NCBI RefSeq assembly: GCF_020171465.1
Contig: NZ_JAIUZR010000006.1
Coordinates: 1 to 64,000 of the forward strand
DNA from: Lutimonas saemankumensis
GTDB taxonomy: Bacteria; Bacteroidota; Bacteroidia; Flavobacteriales; Flavobacteriaceae
Length of the DNA stretch: 64,000 bases
Reading direction: 5' to 3'
A program made the translations under genes and the position numbers. Shown here piece after piece: positions 8,691 to 18,452 of this stretch (the first letter of the stretch is position 1; the number at the start of each line of letters is the position of its first letter). The notes beneath the pieces are model-generated. The model saw only the letters and a program-made list of their open reading frames with translations, was not told the origin of the DNA and searched no databases.

Positions 8691-10661
8691 TCAGATAAAG
8701 AAATTCCATACCAACCCCAGGCGTACCACAAAATCCCGGTAGGGATAGGTAGGTGCGGAATAATAATTGTTCTCGGTAAAACCTGAATTAAAATGTTCCA
8801 GTTTAAAAAATACCCTCATGGTCTTTACCCTGAAATTGATAAAAAAGTCTAGAAGTGGGAAGCCACCATATTCTCTATCATTCTGCAGGTAAAATTCATT
8901 GAGTACTGGATTGAAACTGTTCATGAGGTACTTACTAAAATAACTAAAGCTGACTCCAGTTTCAAGGTACATGGGCTTTCCCTTAAATATATGATTTGCG
9001 TAATACAAGGTGTTTCTGGTTATAAAGTCGGGCACCCTGAGCACCTCCTCACCACTGGTAACCTGCTGATAGATGAACTGATTGTCCAGCGCAAATTTAC
9101 CAAAGCGAATTTCTTTACTCAATTTGATCTTAAAATAATTGATGTTTTCTCCGTATTGTCTCGGCTCTACCTGACCTGTGTCTTCATTTTGTGCAAAATA
9201 GGCATAGTTGCCAATATTGGTGAGATAAGCAGAAGCATAGATCCACTTTTCAGAATCAAAAACAAAGTCGATTCCATTGATTTCTTCATTTTTAAAATCA
9301 TTCTGCCAGTTATAGTATTTGTAATCACTTTGGTTCAGCAAAAAGTTGAAATTAGGGGAGCGATTGTTGCTGTACGCTCTTGCCCTTACCTGAAAAGTGC
9401 TGTCGGTTTTAAAACTGGCCATGGCCGAATAAGCATGTCCGGTAAGATTTCCCGAAATGACCTGTGAGGCATCAACATCGAGATTGAATTTTTTAAACCG
9501 GGTATGCCATTCTCCACCAACGGCGAAACTGTTTCCTTCAAGTTTTGAGTCTATGACCTCTTCCGGAGTAATTACGACGCTTTTATAACTGTAGTTGTAA
9601 GCATAATTATTCACTTTAAATCTTACTTCACCCAGCGTAATAGGAGAGTTTAACGACAGATAGGCTTCATTGTAAAATTTGGAATATTTGGCATCATCAT
9701 TTATCTCTCTGGAAAAAGCAGGGCCAAACATGCTGTTTGCGCTTCCTTGTTCATATTCATAATGTTTCCTTTCGAAATTAAACTGATGTCCTATTTTTAG
9801 ATCAGAAGGTATGGATTTTAAACTGTCTTTCTTATCCCATAACACATAGAAATGGTCAAAATAATACCTGTTCCCTCTGATAACGCTTTTAGCATCTGTA
9901 AAATTTGTCTCCAGTCTTGCCCTGTCCGAGAAATTCGGGTCATTCGATTCAAAATAGAACAGTGACTCTTCTGTCAGTCCCCCGTTTTGATCATTGTTCA
10001 GGTCCTGGGCAACGAGATGGCCACGTACAAAATACCTTTTGTTTTTAGTATGATAGCTCATGGTGATCCTTGCCGCCCCGTGATCCGTCAAAGAATGCCT
10101 GTATTTACCCAGGGACCGGATACTTTTAAAACTCAGTGAAGCGTTAAACTGCCTTGAAAGGTTAAAAGTGAACATGGCATCGAGTAAATGGCCCTGTTCA
10201 AGTACGGTTGACCACATCAGTTCTGTAGAAGGTGTTGGTACGCTGTAATACTTGATGTCTTCCACTTCAAAATAATTAAAGTGTTGAGCACGGGCACCAA
10301 TTTTGGGATAAGTTTCATTTCCCTTAAATGTATATGCCAGGTTGTTGTAGGCCTGTCCGGGGTTATGAAAAGGCATAAGTTCAAACGCATCCTTGCGTTC
10401 CAAATTGAACTTGTAATACTTTTTCATGGTAAGGGTGGTGTCAATGTAGGTGGTGTCCATTTTATAATCAATGACCTTATAATCATGATAATAGGTTTTA
10501 TCGCTTAACTCCACTTCGACCTCTTTATCGTAGATTTTAGCCGTGTCACCGTAAACGTCAACATATCGGTTGTCAAGGGTGTTGAGATTTCCGTCATTTA
10601 TCTGGCCCCAGATGCCACTAGTGATCAACAATAAAATTAAAATGGAAAGTTTCCTTAACAT
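8691..10661 (-). CDS. Putative porin (Porin_10 / DUF4289 type)
   Basis: A 656-residue outer-membrane beta-barrel protein. Residues 1-19 are a signal peptide (LSILILLLITSGIWG). The mature part starts with a short acidic stretch and then many alternating aromatic strands, with conserved segments DAFELMPFHNPGQAYN and RARAYSNNRSPNF. The chain ends in strands rich in F and Y (VRLGLVWNFFI) with a terminal aromatic strand, as expected for BAM insertion. This Bacteroidota family is annotated as a porin mainly by topology. A -7 promoter box lies just upstream. Confidence 0.85.
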   Translation of the reverse strand: MLRKLSILILLLITSGIWGQINDGNLNTLDNRYVDVYGDTAKIYDKEVEVELSDKTYYHDYKVIDYKMDTTYIDTTLTMKKYYKFNLERKDAFELMPFHNPGQAYNNLAYTFKGNETYPKIGARAQHFNYFEVEDIKYYSVPTPSTELMWSTVLEQGHLLDAMFTFNLSRQFNASLSFKSIRSLGKYRHSLTDHGAARITMSYHTKNKRYFVRGHLVAQDLNNDQNGGLTEESLFYFESNDPNFSDRARLETNFTDAKSVIRGNRYYFDHFYVLWDKKDSLKSIPSDLKIGHQFNFERKHYEYEQGSANSMFGPAFSREINDDAKYSKFYNEAYLSLNSPITLGEVRFKVNNYAYNYSYKSVVITPEEVIDSKLEGNSFAVGGEWHTRFKKFNLDVDASQVISGNLTGHAYSAMASFKTDSTFQVRARAYSNNRSPNFNFLLNQSDYKYYNWQNDFKNEEINGIDFVFDSEKWIYASAYLTNIGNYAYFAQNEDTGQVEPRQYGENINYFKIKLSKEIRFGKFALDNQFIYQQVTSGEEVLRVPDFITRNTLYYANHIFKGKPMYLETGVSFSYFSKYLMNSFNPVLNEFYLQNDREYGGFPLLDFFINFRVKTMRVFFKLEHFNSGFTENNYYSAPTYPYRDFVVRLGLVWNFFI

Positions 10662-10680
10662 GGATAAATTTAATTGATGA

Positions 10681-10688
10681 CAAAGGTA
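10681..10688 (-). promoter_or_regulatory. -7 box of the putative porin gene
   Basis: TACCTTTG on the minus strand matches the Bacteroidota -7 consensus TAnnTTTG exactly and lies about 20 bp before the porin ATG. No clear -33 TTG is seen at the usual distance. Confidence 0.55.
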
Positions 10689-10755
10689 AAATATTTGAGC
10701 ATATTATTTTATGCTAATTGTAGGGCCTTTATTATTTTTGAATAGAAGTTCGATT

Positions 10756-11355
10756 ATGTTGGCATTAAAATATTCTTCGTTTGAAATTGAGGCGGGTACG
10801 GATGAAGCCGGAAGAGGATGTCTTGCCGGACCCGTTGTGGCGGGAGCAGTGATTCTACCTCCCGATTTTAATCATCCTTTGCTGAATGACTCGAAACAGC
10901 TAAGCGAAAAGAAAAGAGAATTTCTGAGGCCCATCATCGAAAAAGAGGCATTGGCCTATGCTGTAGCTTTTGTAGATCAGGGACAAATTGATGAAATCAA
11001 CATTCTTAATGCCTCTATCCTGGCCATGCATAATTCTCTGGACAGGCTCGGTCTGGTCCCCGAATTTATCGTGGTGGACGGAAATAAGTTCAAAAATTAT
11101 AAAAATATCCCTCATAAGACCATTGTAAAGGGAGATGGGAAGTTTTTAAATATTGCGGCTGCTTCTATTCTTGCCAAGACCTATCGTGATGAATTTATGT
11201 TTAAGGCCCATCAAAATCATCCTGAGTACCACTGGAACAGAAACAAAGGTTATCCCACCTCTGAGCACAGACAGGCTATCAGAGAATTCGGATCATCTCC
11301 TTTACATCGCAAAAGCTTTAAATTATTGCCCGAACAATTAAAACTTGACTTATGA
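10756..11355 (+). CDS. rnhB: Ribonuclease HII
   Basis: A 199-residue enzyme that removes ribonucleotides and RNA from RNA-DNA hybrids. The active-site motif [17 protein letters not shown] is close to the N-terminus, [11 protein letters not shown] follows, and VVDGNKF and the [12 protein letters not shown] helix complete the type 2 RNase H site. The frame is open from an earlier ATG at 10711, but a possible -7 box (TATTTTTG, 10733-10740) lies between the two ATGs and homologues start near 10756, so I prefer the second. Its last codon overlaps the chagasin-like gene (ATGA). Confidence 0.93.
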   Translation: MLALKYSSFEIEAGTDEAGRGCLAGPVVAGAVILPPDFNHPLLNDSKQLSEKKREFLRPIIEKEALAYAVAFVDQGQIDEINILNASILAMHNSLDRLGLVPEFIVVDGNKFKNYKNIPHKTIVKGDGKFLNIAAASILAKTYRDEFMFKAHQNHPEYHWNRNKGYPTSEHRQAIREFGSSPLHRKSFKLLPEQLKLDL

Positions 11356-11696
11356 AATTCGTCTATTTTCTTATTGTTATTATTCCGATATTATGTTCTT
11401 GCCAGAAAGAACCCATGAAAGTTAAGCAGGGAGAAACTTTTGAGATCAAATTGAAATCAAACAGAACCACAGGATATTCCTGGTTCCTGGAGAGGGGATT
11501 AAAAAATTCAATACTTGATTCTGTTTCCGTTCAATACGTTATTCCCGAAAATGCAGCTACCGGAGCCGGTGGAACTGAAATATGGAGTTTTAGAGCGCGA
11601 AGTAAAGGTGAAGCCAGACTCCTTTTTATTTACAAACGCGCATGGGAGAAGGAAGGTGATCAGATGCGCAAGGAAATTGGTGTAAAAGTTGAATAA
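11352..11696 (+). CDS. Chagasin-like (I42) protease inhibitor lipoprotein
   Basis: A 114-residue protein with a lipoprotein signal: hydrophobic residues 3-14 followed by lipobox LCSC, with Cys17 as the lipidated residue. The mature part carries the three inhibitor loops of family I42: NRTTGYSW (family NPTTGY/W), the glycine-rich [10 protein letters not shown] and the basic segment RAWEKE. Chagasins block papain-like cysteine proteases, and an anchored form would act at the envelope. The start codon overlaps the rnhB stop, so the genes are translationally coupled; no functional link is evident. Confidence 0.85.
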   Translation: MKFVYFLIVIIPILCSCQKEPMKVKQGETFEIKLKSNRTTGYSWFLERGLKNSILDSVSVQYVIPENAATGAGGTEIWSFRARSKGEARLLFIYKRAWEKEGDQMRKEIGVKVE

Positions 11697-11743
11697 TTTT
11701 ATCTGTTAAAATCGTATCATTGCATCTTCAAAAATTCAGCGCA

Positions 11744-12796
11744 ATGATCAAAAGAAACAAGGCCAGTATTCCAAAATTTATCATTCATAAAATTGGGAAT
11801 AAATTTAATGATACCAGAAATGTTTTTTCTGAGGAACCTGTTGTATTCGACGAAGATAGTTACAACCTGATGCTGCCATTTTTGCTGAAGCCGTTTACTA
11901 ATCTCACTGAAAGTTTTCGCTTTCATCACCATGCGGATATTAATTTGAATGAGATCAATTCTTACGCCCGGCGACTTTTTAAAGAGGAGGAATTTTTTGT
12001 AGAGGGTTCAAAGAATATATTGCTGCATTTGTTTGAACAGTCGAATTCAGCTCAGATCAAAACAGGAGACGTCATCGTTGCTCTTTTCGAAGATATCGAG
12101 TTCAATGAGGTACAGACAACAGCCCTTGGCATATTCAAAATTGAGAACAAGACAAATTTCTTTCAGACCTTTCAGGAAGGAAACAGTTTTGATGTTGTAG
12201 TTCAAAAGGGGATAAGTACAAAAAAAATTGACAAAGGATGTTTAATCGTGAATTATCAGGACGATGAAGGAATGGTGGTCCTCAGTGTTGACAACAATAA
12301 TTATGATGCACAGTACTGGATCAAGAACTTTTTGAATGTAAAATATGCCGATGACAAGAATAATCATACGCAATCCTACATTGAAATGTGTAAAGATTTT
12401 TCGGATGAGGTGTTAAGGACTGATTACAGTACACAGGAGCAAAGTCACTTTCTTGCCAAAACCGTAGATTATTTAAAAGAAAATGATACGCTGAATATTC
12501 ATGATTTTAAGGAAGAAGTTTTTGAGAAGGAAGAACAGAAGGATCTATTTGATGATTACAAGAGATTATTTGAAACCGATAGAGAGGTGTTGGTAAGAAA
12601 CCAGTTTCATATTTCGGAAGCTGTGGTAAAAAAGCAAAAACAGAAATTAAAAACAGAGATCAAACTCGATACCAACATCCAGATAAAAATGGATGTGGAG
12701 GCTCCTGATGCATCTTCTGAATATTTGGAACTGGGTTACGACGAAGAAAAGAAAATGAAATATTACAAGGTTTATTTTAACGAAGAGACCAGTTAA
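11744..12796 (+). CDS. Nucleoid-associated protein (NdpA/YejK family)
   Basis: About 350 residues of the 37-kDa nucleoid-associated protein family. The N-terminus (IKRNKASIPKFIIHKIGNK) and the central segment on GDVIVALFEDI and ALGIFKIENKTNFFQTF match the family, and the C-terminal third is highly charged. Members bind DNA and are found on the nucleoid; their exact role is unknown. The frame is open from a TTG at 11720, but ATG 11744 is preferred because a near-consensus -7 box (TATCATTG) lies just before it. It converges on lipB with a 20-bp gap. Confidence 0.83.
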   Translation: MIKRNKASIPKFIIHKIGNKFNDTRNVFSEEPVVFDEDSYNLMLPFLLKPFTNLTESFRFHHHADINLNEINSYARRLFKEEEFFVEGSKNILLHLFEQSNSAQIKTGDVIVALFEDIEFNEVQTTALGIFKIENKTNFFQTFQEGNSFDVVVQKGISTKKIDKGCLIVNYQDDEGMVVLSVDNNNYDAQYWIKNFLNVKYADDKNNHTQSYIEMCKDFSDEVLRTDYSTQEQSHFLAKTVDYLKENDTLNIHDFKEEVFEKEEQKDLFDDYKRLFETDREVLVRNQFHISEAVVKKQKQKLKTEIKLDTNIQIKMDVEAPDASSEYLELGYDEEKKMKYYKVYFNEETS

Positions 12797-12816
12797 TTTT
12801 TTTGGAACAAAGCCAT

Positions 12817-13527
12817 TTATTGCGTTTTACTTTCCGAAGTTAATTCCGCTTCAAATACAACCTCAAAATTTTCCAGGATCAGGCTTTTAACCTCTTCCAG
12901 GGGAATTTTTCTGTTGAGTTCCGCTTCTATTGAGGTTACGGCTTTACCTCTGATTCCACAGGGGATTATATGATCAAAATAACCAAGATTGGTATTGACA
13001 TTGAGTGCAAAACCATGCATGGTTACCCATCTTGATGTCCGAACACCCAGGGCACAGATCTTTCTGGCGAAAGGAGTTCCAACATCGAGCCACACTCCGG
13101 TTTCACCATCACTTCGAACCCCTGTAAGGCCATAATGGGCTATGGTACGGATAATCACTTCCTCCAGACTTCTCATATACCATCTGATATCCGGTTTGAA
13201 GGATTCAAGATTTAATATGGGATATCCCACGATTTGCTGGGGGCCGTGAAAGGTAATGTCACCACCTCGGTTTGACTTAAAAAATGAGATGCCTTTTTGC
13301 TCAAGCTGTTGCTGGTTGAGAAGCAAATTGGAAAGATCTCCGCTTTTCCCCAATGTATAGACCGGCGGATGCTCTGTAAATAAAAAATAATTAGGGGTTT
13401 CCTGCTCAATATCCCGGCCCCTGTTGGCTAGTTTGATATCTATGATTCCCTGGAACAGTTCATTTTGAAAATCCCATGCCTCTTTATAGTCTTTTATGCC
13501 GAGGTCTTTAAAAACAACCTGATTCAT
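12817..13527 (-). CDS. lipB: Octanoyl-[acyl-carrier-protein]:protein N-octanoyltransferase
   Basis: A 236-residue LipB enzyme that moves the octanoyl group from acyl carrier protein to lipoyl domains in the first step of lipoate synthesis. RGGDITFHGPQQIVGYPI is the family signature. The catalytic cysteine is in HIIPCGI and the catalytic lysine in RGKAVTSIE. MHGFALNVNTNLGYF lies between. Its ATG overlaps the stop of the small yqaE-type gene by one base (TGATG), so translation is probably coupled. Length is normal. Confidence 0.95.
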   Translation of the reverse strand: MNQVVFKDLGIKDYKEAWDFQNELFQGIIDIKLANRGRDIEQETPNYFLFTEHPPVYTLGKSGDLSNLLLNQQQLEQKGISFFKSNRGGDITFHGPQQIVGYPILNLESFKPDIRWYMRSLEEVIIRTIAHYGLTGVRSDGETGVWLDVGTPFARKICALGVRTSRWVTMHGFALNVNTNLGYFDHIIPCGIRGKAVTSIEAELNRKIPLEEVKSLILENFEVVFEAELTSESKTQ

Positions 13528-13688
13528 CAGCTGTATTTAGGATTATTTAAGATGATCAGAGCGCCTATTACCCCGGGTATCCACGCACACAACGTCAGTA
13601 TAAAAACGATTACAACACTGCCACAGCCTTTGTCAAGAACAGCCAGGGGAGGAAATAAAATGGATAAAAGGACTCTCCAGATACTCAT
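13527..13688 (-). CDS. YqaE/Pmp3-family small membrane protein
   Basis: A 53-residue protein, starting MSIWRVLLSILFPPLAVLD and ending LIILNNPKYS. It shows the two-helix layout of the UPF0057/Pmp3 family: the first helix with FPPLAV, a GCGS turn, then a second helix with LTLCAWIPGVIGAL. Proteins of this family sit in the inner membrane and affect membrane potential and salt tolerance in yeast and plants; the bacterial role is not well known. It is shorter than many gene callers accept. The stop overlaps the lipB start by one base. Confidence 0.85.
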   Translation of the reverse strand: MSIWRVLLSILFPPLAVLDKGCGSVVIVFILTLCAWIPGVIGALIILNNPKYS

Positions 13689-13784
13689 CTTAAATAATGA
13701 TTTGAGATTGCAAAATTCGTTAATTTATTTTTATTACATGACGTTGAAATTAGGTTTTCGTTACAATATATCGTTCAATCCACG

Positions 13785-13792
13785 TATCTTTG
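13785..13792 (+). promoter_or_regulatory. -7 box of lysS
   Basis: TATCTTTG matches the Bacteroidota consensus TAnnTTTG and lies 28 bp before the lysS ATG. About 20 bp upstream there is a T-rich TTTTCG that may serve as a weak -33 element. Confidence 0.6.
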
Positions 13793-13820
13793 CGACCTAT
13801 TTTTCAAAAATCTTTCAAAA

Positions 13821-15524
13821 ATGCAGTTATCAGAACAGGAAATAGTACGCAGGGAATCCCTGCAGAAGTTGAGAGAACTGGGTATTAACCCCTATCCTGC
13901 CGCACAATTTAAAACTACTGCTTCCGTTCAGGAGGTCGTTGATAATTTTGAAACTCTGGAAGGAAAAGAAGTTATTCTTGCAGGTAGAATTATGAGCAGA
14001 AGAATCATGGGAAAGGCTTCATTTGCCGAATTAAAAGACGCTTCAGCAAGGATGCAGATCTATATCAACCGGGATGAGATTTGTAGTGGTGAGGATAAAT
14101 CAATGTATAATCAGGTGTTTAAAAAACTTCTTGATATTGGAGATATCATAGGAATCAGGGGAGAGGTTTTTAAAACCCAGGTTGGTGAAAAATCTGTTTT
14201 GGTCAAGGAGCTTACGGTTTTGTCAAAGGCCTTAAAACCCATGCCAATCGTTAAGGTTGATGCAGACGGTAAAACCCATGATGCCTTTAGCGATGCTGAA
14301 ATGAGGTATCGTCAAAGGTATGTGGATTTAATGGTGAATGATCATGTTAAGGAGACTTTTATAAAAAGGACGAAGATCACGAATTCGATGCGTGAATTTT
14401 TCAATGATCGAGGATATCTGGAGGTAGAAACCCCAATCCTGCAGCCCATTCCGGGAGGAGCGGCCGCACGCCCTTTCATTACGCATCACAACGCCCTGGA
14501 TATTCCTTTGTACATGAGAATCGCCAACGAACTTTATCTGAAAAGATTGATCGTAGGAGGTTTTGATGCTGTTTATGAATTTGCTAAAGATTTCAGAAAC
14601 GAAGGAATGGACCGCACACATAACCCGGAATTCACGGTAATGGAGCTTTATGTAGCCTATAAGGACTACAACTGGATGATGGAAATGACCGAAGAATTGC
14701 TTGAAAAGGTTGCCGTAGATGCCAACGGATCTTCTGAAGTTCAGGTTGGAGAGCATAGGATAGATTTTAAGGCACCCTATGCAAGAGTACCCATATTATC
14801 GGCTATTAAGGAGCACACAGGTTATGATGTTGCCGGTATGGATGAGGAAGAATTGAGAAAAGTATGTCGAGAACTTGGAATTGAAGTTGATGAGACTATG
14901 GGGAAAGGAAAGCTTATTGACGAACTTTTTGGTGAAAAATGCGAGCACCACTATGTTCAGCCAACCTTCATTATTGACTATCCAAAAGAGATGAGCCCCT
15001 TATGTAAAGAGCACAGGGATAACCCGGACTTAACGGAAAGGTTTGAATTGCTGGTCAATGGCAAGGAGCTGGCCAATGCTTACTCTGAGTTAAATGACCC
15101 CATTGACCAATTGGAAAGATTTCAGGATCAATTGAATTTATCTGAAAAAGGTGATGATGAGGCTATGTTCATTGATATGGACTTTGTAAGGGCCCTCGAA
15201 TACGGTATGCCTCCAACTTCAGGTATTGGAATTGGTATTGACAGGCTGGTCATGTTCCTTACCAATAATGCTTCTATTCAGGAAGTATTGTTCTTCCCAC
15301 AAATGAAGCCGGAACAAAAAGTTCCATCCGTTGAATTAAATGAAGATGAAAAATCGGTTTTAAAGATGCTTCAACAAGCTGAAAAGATTGAATTATCTGA
15401 CCTTAAGGCACAGTCCGGATTGTCTAATAAAAAATGGGATAAGACCATTAAAGGTTTGACTAAAAATAAACTGGCAAAAGTGAGTAAGAATGATGAAGGC
15501 TTGTTTGTTGAGTTTCTCAATTAA
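13821..15524 (+). CDS. lysS: Lysine--tRNA ligase, class II, with C-terminal extension
   Basis: A 567-residue class II lysyl-tRNA synthetase. Residues 55-150 form the OB-fold anticodon-binding domain. Motif 1 covers EFFNDRGYLEVETPIL, motif 2 FRNEGMDRTHNPEFT and motif 3 GIGIGIDRLVMF. Compared with the roughly 500-residue bacterial standard there are about 65 extra residues at the C-terminus (from about 500, EDEKSVLKMLQQAEK...), which read like a small winged helix and are common in flavobacterial LysS. A strong terminator follows, so the gene is probably monocistronic. Confidence 0.95.
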   Translation: MQLSEQEIVRRESLQKLRELGINPYPAAQFKTTASVQEVVDNFETLEGKEVILAGRIMSRRIMGKASFAELKDASARMQIYINRDEICSGEDKSMYNQVFKKLLDIGDIIGIRGEVFKTQVGEKSVLVKELTVLSKALKPMPIVKVDADGKTHDAFSDAEMRYRQRYVDLMVNDHVKETFIKRTKITNSMREFFNDRGYLEVETPILQPIPGGAAARPFITHHNALDIPLYMRIANELYLKRLIVGGFDAVYEFAKDFRNEGMDRTHNPEFTVMELYVAYKDYNWMMEMTEELLEKVAVDANGSSEVQVGEHRIDFKAPYARVPILSAIKEHTGYDVAGMDEEELRKVCRELGIEVDETMGKGKLIDELFGEKCEHHYVQPTFIIDYPKEMSPLCKEHRDNPDLTERFELLVNGKELANAYSELNDPIDQLERFQDQLNLSEKGDDEAMFIDMDFVRALEYGMPPTSGIGIGIDRLVMFLTNNASIQEVLFFPQMKPEQKVPSVELNEDEKSVLKMLQQAEKIELSDLKAQSGLSNKKWDKTIKGLTKNKLAKVSKNDEGLFVEFLN

Positions 15525-15552
15525 AATCATAGTCTAATAGAAAATCAGAACA

Positions 15553-15578
15553 GGGGGCAGCTTTTGCCCCCTTTTTTT
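15553..15578 (+). terminator. Rho-independent terminator of lysS
   Basis: GGGGGCA and TGCCCCC form a 7-bp stem around a 5-base loop (GCTTT), followed by seven T. It lies 29 bp after the lysS stop. Confidence 0.92.
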
Positions 15579-15719
15579 ATTTCTTTTGAAAACTAATTGA
15601 CACCTCTCGGACATAATACACATGAGTTCGTCCTATTTGTATTTTATAAGAATCAAAAATCACTGAAATTTAAGGTAAGCCAAAACTAAGGTTTGATTTG
15701 GCTCTAAAGTTAATAAGAT

Positions 15720-16586
15720 ATGGAAGATAGTAAAAGTGTATTTATTACGGGTATTACGGGCAATCAGGGAGGAGCATTGGCAAAACATCTTTCTGAAACA
15801 GATATTAGAATTGTCGGTTTGACCAGGGATTCAGGGTCTGTAAGGGCAAAGAATTTAGTTGCTCAGGGCGTGGAAATCGTTGAAGGAGATCTCGATAATC
15901 ACGACTCGTTCAAGGAGACGCTTTCCGATATTGATATCTTTTTTTTGGTGCAGGGGTTCGAGCAGGGCGCAAAGAAGGAAATTGAGCAAGCCCAAAGACT
16001 GGTGGACTTGATAAAAGAATATCACGTTCCGCATTTGGTATATTCCTCCGTTCTTGGAGCCGATTTGAATACCGGTATTCCTCATTTTGAAAGTAAGTAT
16101 ATCGTTGAAAATTACATTAAGAACAGTCAATTGGATTATACCACCCTAAGACCAGCCTCTTTTATGGAAAATCTTTTGAATCAGGAGGTTCTCAAGCGAT
16201 TAAAGAAAGGGAAGTTAGTTTTGCCCTTGAATAAGAACACGATTCAACAACTGATCAGTACAGAAGATATTGGTAAGGTAGCGGCGCGCATAATCACTAC
16301 TATCTCAAAATATAAGGGACAGACCCTAAATTTGGTGACAGACCAGAAATCTGCAATGGAACAGGCAGAAGCAATATCCAAGGTCTTAAATAAACCTGTC
16401 ACCTATCAAAAGCTACCGGGAATATTTACTTATTTATTTATGGGAAAGGATTTGTTCAAAATGTTCTCTTACATGAATAAAAACAATTTTATTGTAATGA
16501 AAGACATCGATGCTTTCAAGAAGGAGTTCAAGGAACTTGGCGATTTTGAATATTGGGTTGAATCCACCCTGAAGCTTCATATTTAA
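15720..16586 (+). CDS. NmrA-family NAD(P)-binding protein
   Basis: A 288-residue atypical short-chain dehydrogenase-like protein. It begins with the Rossmann motif FITGITGNQGGALAKHL (GXXGXXG), then the NADP-selective TRDSGS, EGDLDN and YSSVLGAD typical of NmrA/HSCARG proteins. TTLRPASFMENLL in the middle is also a family hallmark. The Tyr-x-x-x-Lys pair of true dehydrogenases is not obvious, so it may be a redox sensor rather than an enzyme. It has a 195-bp upstream gap that includes the lysS terminator. Confidence 0.85.
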   Translation: MEDSKSVFITGITGNQGGALAKHLSETDIRIVGLTRDSGSVRAKNLVAQGVEIVEGDLDNHDSFKETLSDIDIFFLVQGFEQGAKKEIEQAQRLVDLIKEYHVPHLVYSSVLGADLNTGIPHFESKYIVENYIKNSQLDYTTLRPASFMENLLNQEVLKRLKKGKLVLPLNKNTIQQLISTEDIGKVAARIITTISKYKGQTLNLVTDQKSAMEQAEAISKVLNKPVTYQKLPGIFTYLFMGKDLFKMFSYMNKNNFIVMKDIDAFKKEFKELGDFEYWVESTLKLHI

Positions 16587-16654
16587 TTTCTTTAATTGCA
16601 AGTGCTTAAAATGATATTTGATTTATCCGGAACCTAACGGAATGAGATTTTGGT

Positions 16655-16662
16655 TAACTTTG
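16655..16662 (+). promoter_or_regulatory. -7 box of the AsmA-like gene
   Basis: TAACTTTG matches TAnnTTTG. It lies only 4 bp before the first possible ATG (16667) and 43 bp before the next one (16706), and so favours the second as the true start. Confidence 0.5.
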
Positions 16663-16705
16663 ATTTATGCAGATTATAGATCCAGGTAAAAGAAACCAGA
16701 AATTG

Positions 16706-18262
16706 ATGAAAGCCACATCCGGTAAAAAAGGAATATTCAAAGTCTTGCTTCGAGGCGTCATTCTATTAATTAGTGTATTGTTGCTGCTCAGTTTGGGTTT
16801 TTTTATTTATTTGAATAACAGAAAGAATGAAATCAGCAAGGAACTGTTATCTCAGGTAAATAAGGAATTGAAAGGAGATTTTTCTGTTGAAGACATCGAT
16901 CTTGGATCCCTGTGGTCCTACCCAAATTTGAAAGTTACCTTACGAAATCTCAGATTTGATGCTCCGATCAGACCAGATACGATTTCACCTAATAGGTCAA
17001 TATTGGAGGTTGAGAGGGCAGTTTTTAAAGCAGACCTGAGTAAGGTATTATCCAATCAGATCCTGATCGAAGATTTATTTATTCAGGGAGGCTTGCTACG
17101 CATAGAGAAGGACAGTCTGGGTGAAATGGTCATTTCACAGGGATTTACTCCAGTTGAAGATAATGGTCAATTGGAAGATAAGGATGAGCCTGGTGAGGTT
17201 TCCGGTCTTTTTATTAAGATTCCCAATATTCTTATTGAAGATATGAAGGTCGAGATCATTGATGGGCAAAAGGATCTGCTGATACCCTTTGAAAGTCATG
17301 AAATCACTGGGAATTTTCAATTAGAGAATGATTTGATCACGGGAAGGGCATCAATTCAAACGTTACCCATGAATCTTCCTTTTATTGATCAACTCTACAT
17401 CAATGAAATTCCTCTTGTCCTTACTTCCGATTACATCGTTGAGTTAAATGACAGACGAGTTTTGTTAACCGATGCAAAGGTTCAAATGGAAGATGAAAAA
17501 TACAGCTTGATGTATGATTATCGCTACAATGATGATCCACTAATGGTCCTTGAGCTTTCTTCTCATGAACCGGGAGTCGACCTTTCGACCTTATTTGTTG
17601 AAAAAAAAGATACGTTGGAAAATGAGAAACGAATTAAATTGATGGGTGTGGGTGAGTTTCATTCAAGTCTCAGTTGGAACCCGGATAATCCTGCTCCGTT
17701 TTTTGAGGCGCTCACTGCAGATTTTTCTATAGAAGGCAGAGATTTAAAAGTATATGGGATCGATCTGGATAAACTCATAGATAAATTTAAGCGTAGTCAG
17801 GAGTTTAATCTTGCGGATGCTGGTGCTGTCATGTTTGCGGGGCCGGCGGGACTTGCGGTAACCAAGGGTTCGGACTTTGCGAGCCTGGCTTTTATGAAGG
17901 CTGGAGATTCTACCGATGTTGCACATTTTCTCGCGGACTGGAATCTAAGGAAAGGGATGCTGACAACAGGAGATGTGGCCATGAGTACCAAAAATAATCT
18001 TGTGGCAACTGAAGGATGGTATTCGATTCAAACTGATAGCCTGGATTTTAAGATCAATGTTCTTGACAAAAGAGGATGTGAATTGATAGGGCAAAAAATC
18101 TATGGTAAAGCCTCTGGTCCGGAATATGGCAAAGTGAAAATTCTCAAGACTTTTTTTGGGCCGGTGACCAATTTTTTTCGAAATATAGGCCTTGCTAAAT
18201 GTGATACGATTTACAAAGGAAAGGTTATTCATCCCAGTCAAATTCCTGAAAATGATATTTAG
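16706..18262 (+). CDS. AsmA-like membrane protein
   Basis: About 518 residues from ATG 16706; an earlier in-frame ATG at 16667 is also possible. One membrane helix near the N-terminus (VILLISVLLLLSLGFFIYL) is followed by a long periplasmic domain. GDFSVEDIDLGSLWSYPNLK and the following beta-rich stretch match the AsmA/DUF748 N-terminal part. The C-terminal part (LRKGMLTTGDVAMSTKNN and the strands after it) matches the AsmA-like C-terminal region. AsmA-type proteins bridge the periplasm and are linked to lipid transport and outer-membrane homeostasis. It is shorter than E. coli AsmA. Confidence 0.75.
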   Translation: MKATSGKKGIFKVLLRGVILLISVLLLLSLGFFIYLNNRKNEISKELLSQVNKELKGDFSVEDIDLGSLWSYPNLKVTLRNLRFDAPIRPDTISPNRSILEVERAVFKADLSKVLSNQILIEDLFIQGGLLRIEKDSLGEMVISQGFTPVEDNGQLEDKDEPGEVSGLFIKIPNILIEDMKVEIIDGQKDLLIPFESHEITGNFQLENDLITGRASIQTLPMNLPFIDQLYINEIPLVLTSDYIVELNDRRVLLTDAKVQMEDEKYSLMYDYRYNDDPLMVLELSSHEPGVDLSTLFVEKKDTLENEKRIKLMGVGEFHSSLSWNPDNPAPFFEALTADFSIEGRDLKVYGIDLDKLIDKFKRSQEFNLADAGAVMFAGPAGLAVTKGSDFASLAFMKAGDSTDVAHFLADWNLRKGMLTTGDVAMSTKNNLVATEGWYSIQTDSLDFKINVLDKRGCELIGQKIYGKASGPEYGKVKILKTFFGPVTNFFRNIGLAKCDTIYKGKVIHPSQIPENDI

Positions 18263-18452
18263 ATGGATAAAGTATATGAAATGTTGCCATATTTCTGGTC
18301 AGGTTTTATAAAAACCCCTTTCTCTTTTGAAAAAAAAATAGCTCCCTTCGGACACTATTAGGCTATTCTGGTCCTATACGAATTGTTTCTTTTGGTTTAA
18401 TGTCAGTTCTTTAATTACAAGAAATATTAACAATTGACTAAATCCTATAAAA

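Noticed and set aside
8991-9467. 158-codon ORF antisense to the porin gene
   Set aside because: It lies wholly within the porin coding region, and the porin reading is clearly the conserved one.
13465-13845. Plus-strand 126-codon ORF between lipB and lysS
   Set aside because: It is the antisense of the yqaE-type gene and of the lipB start; the minus-strand reading gives a recognisable family.
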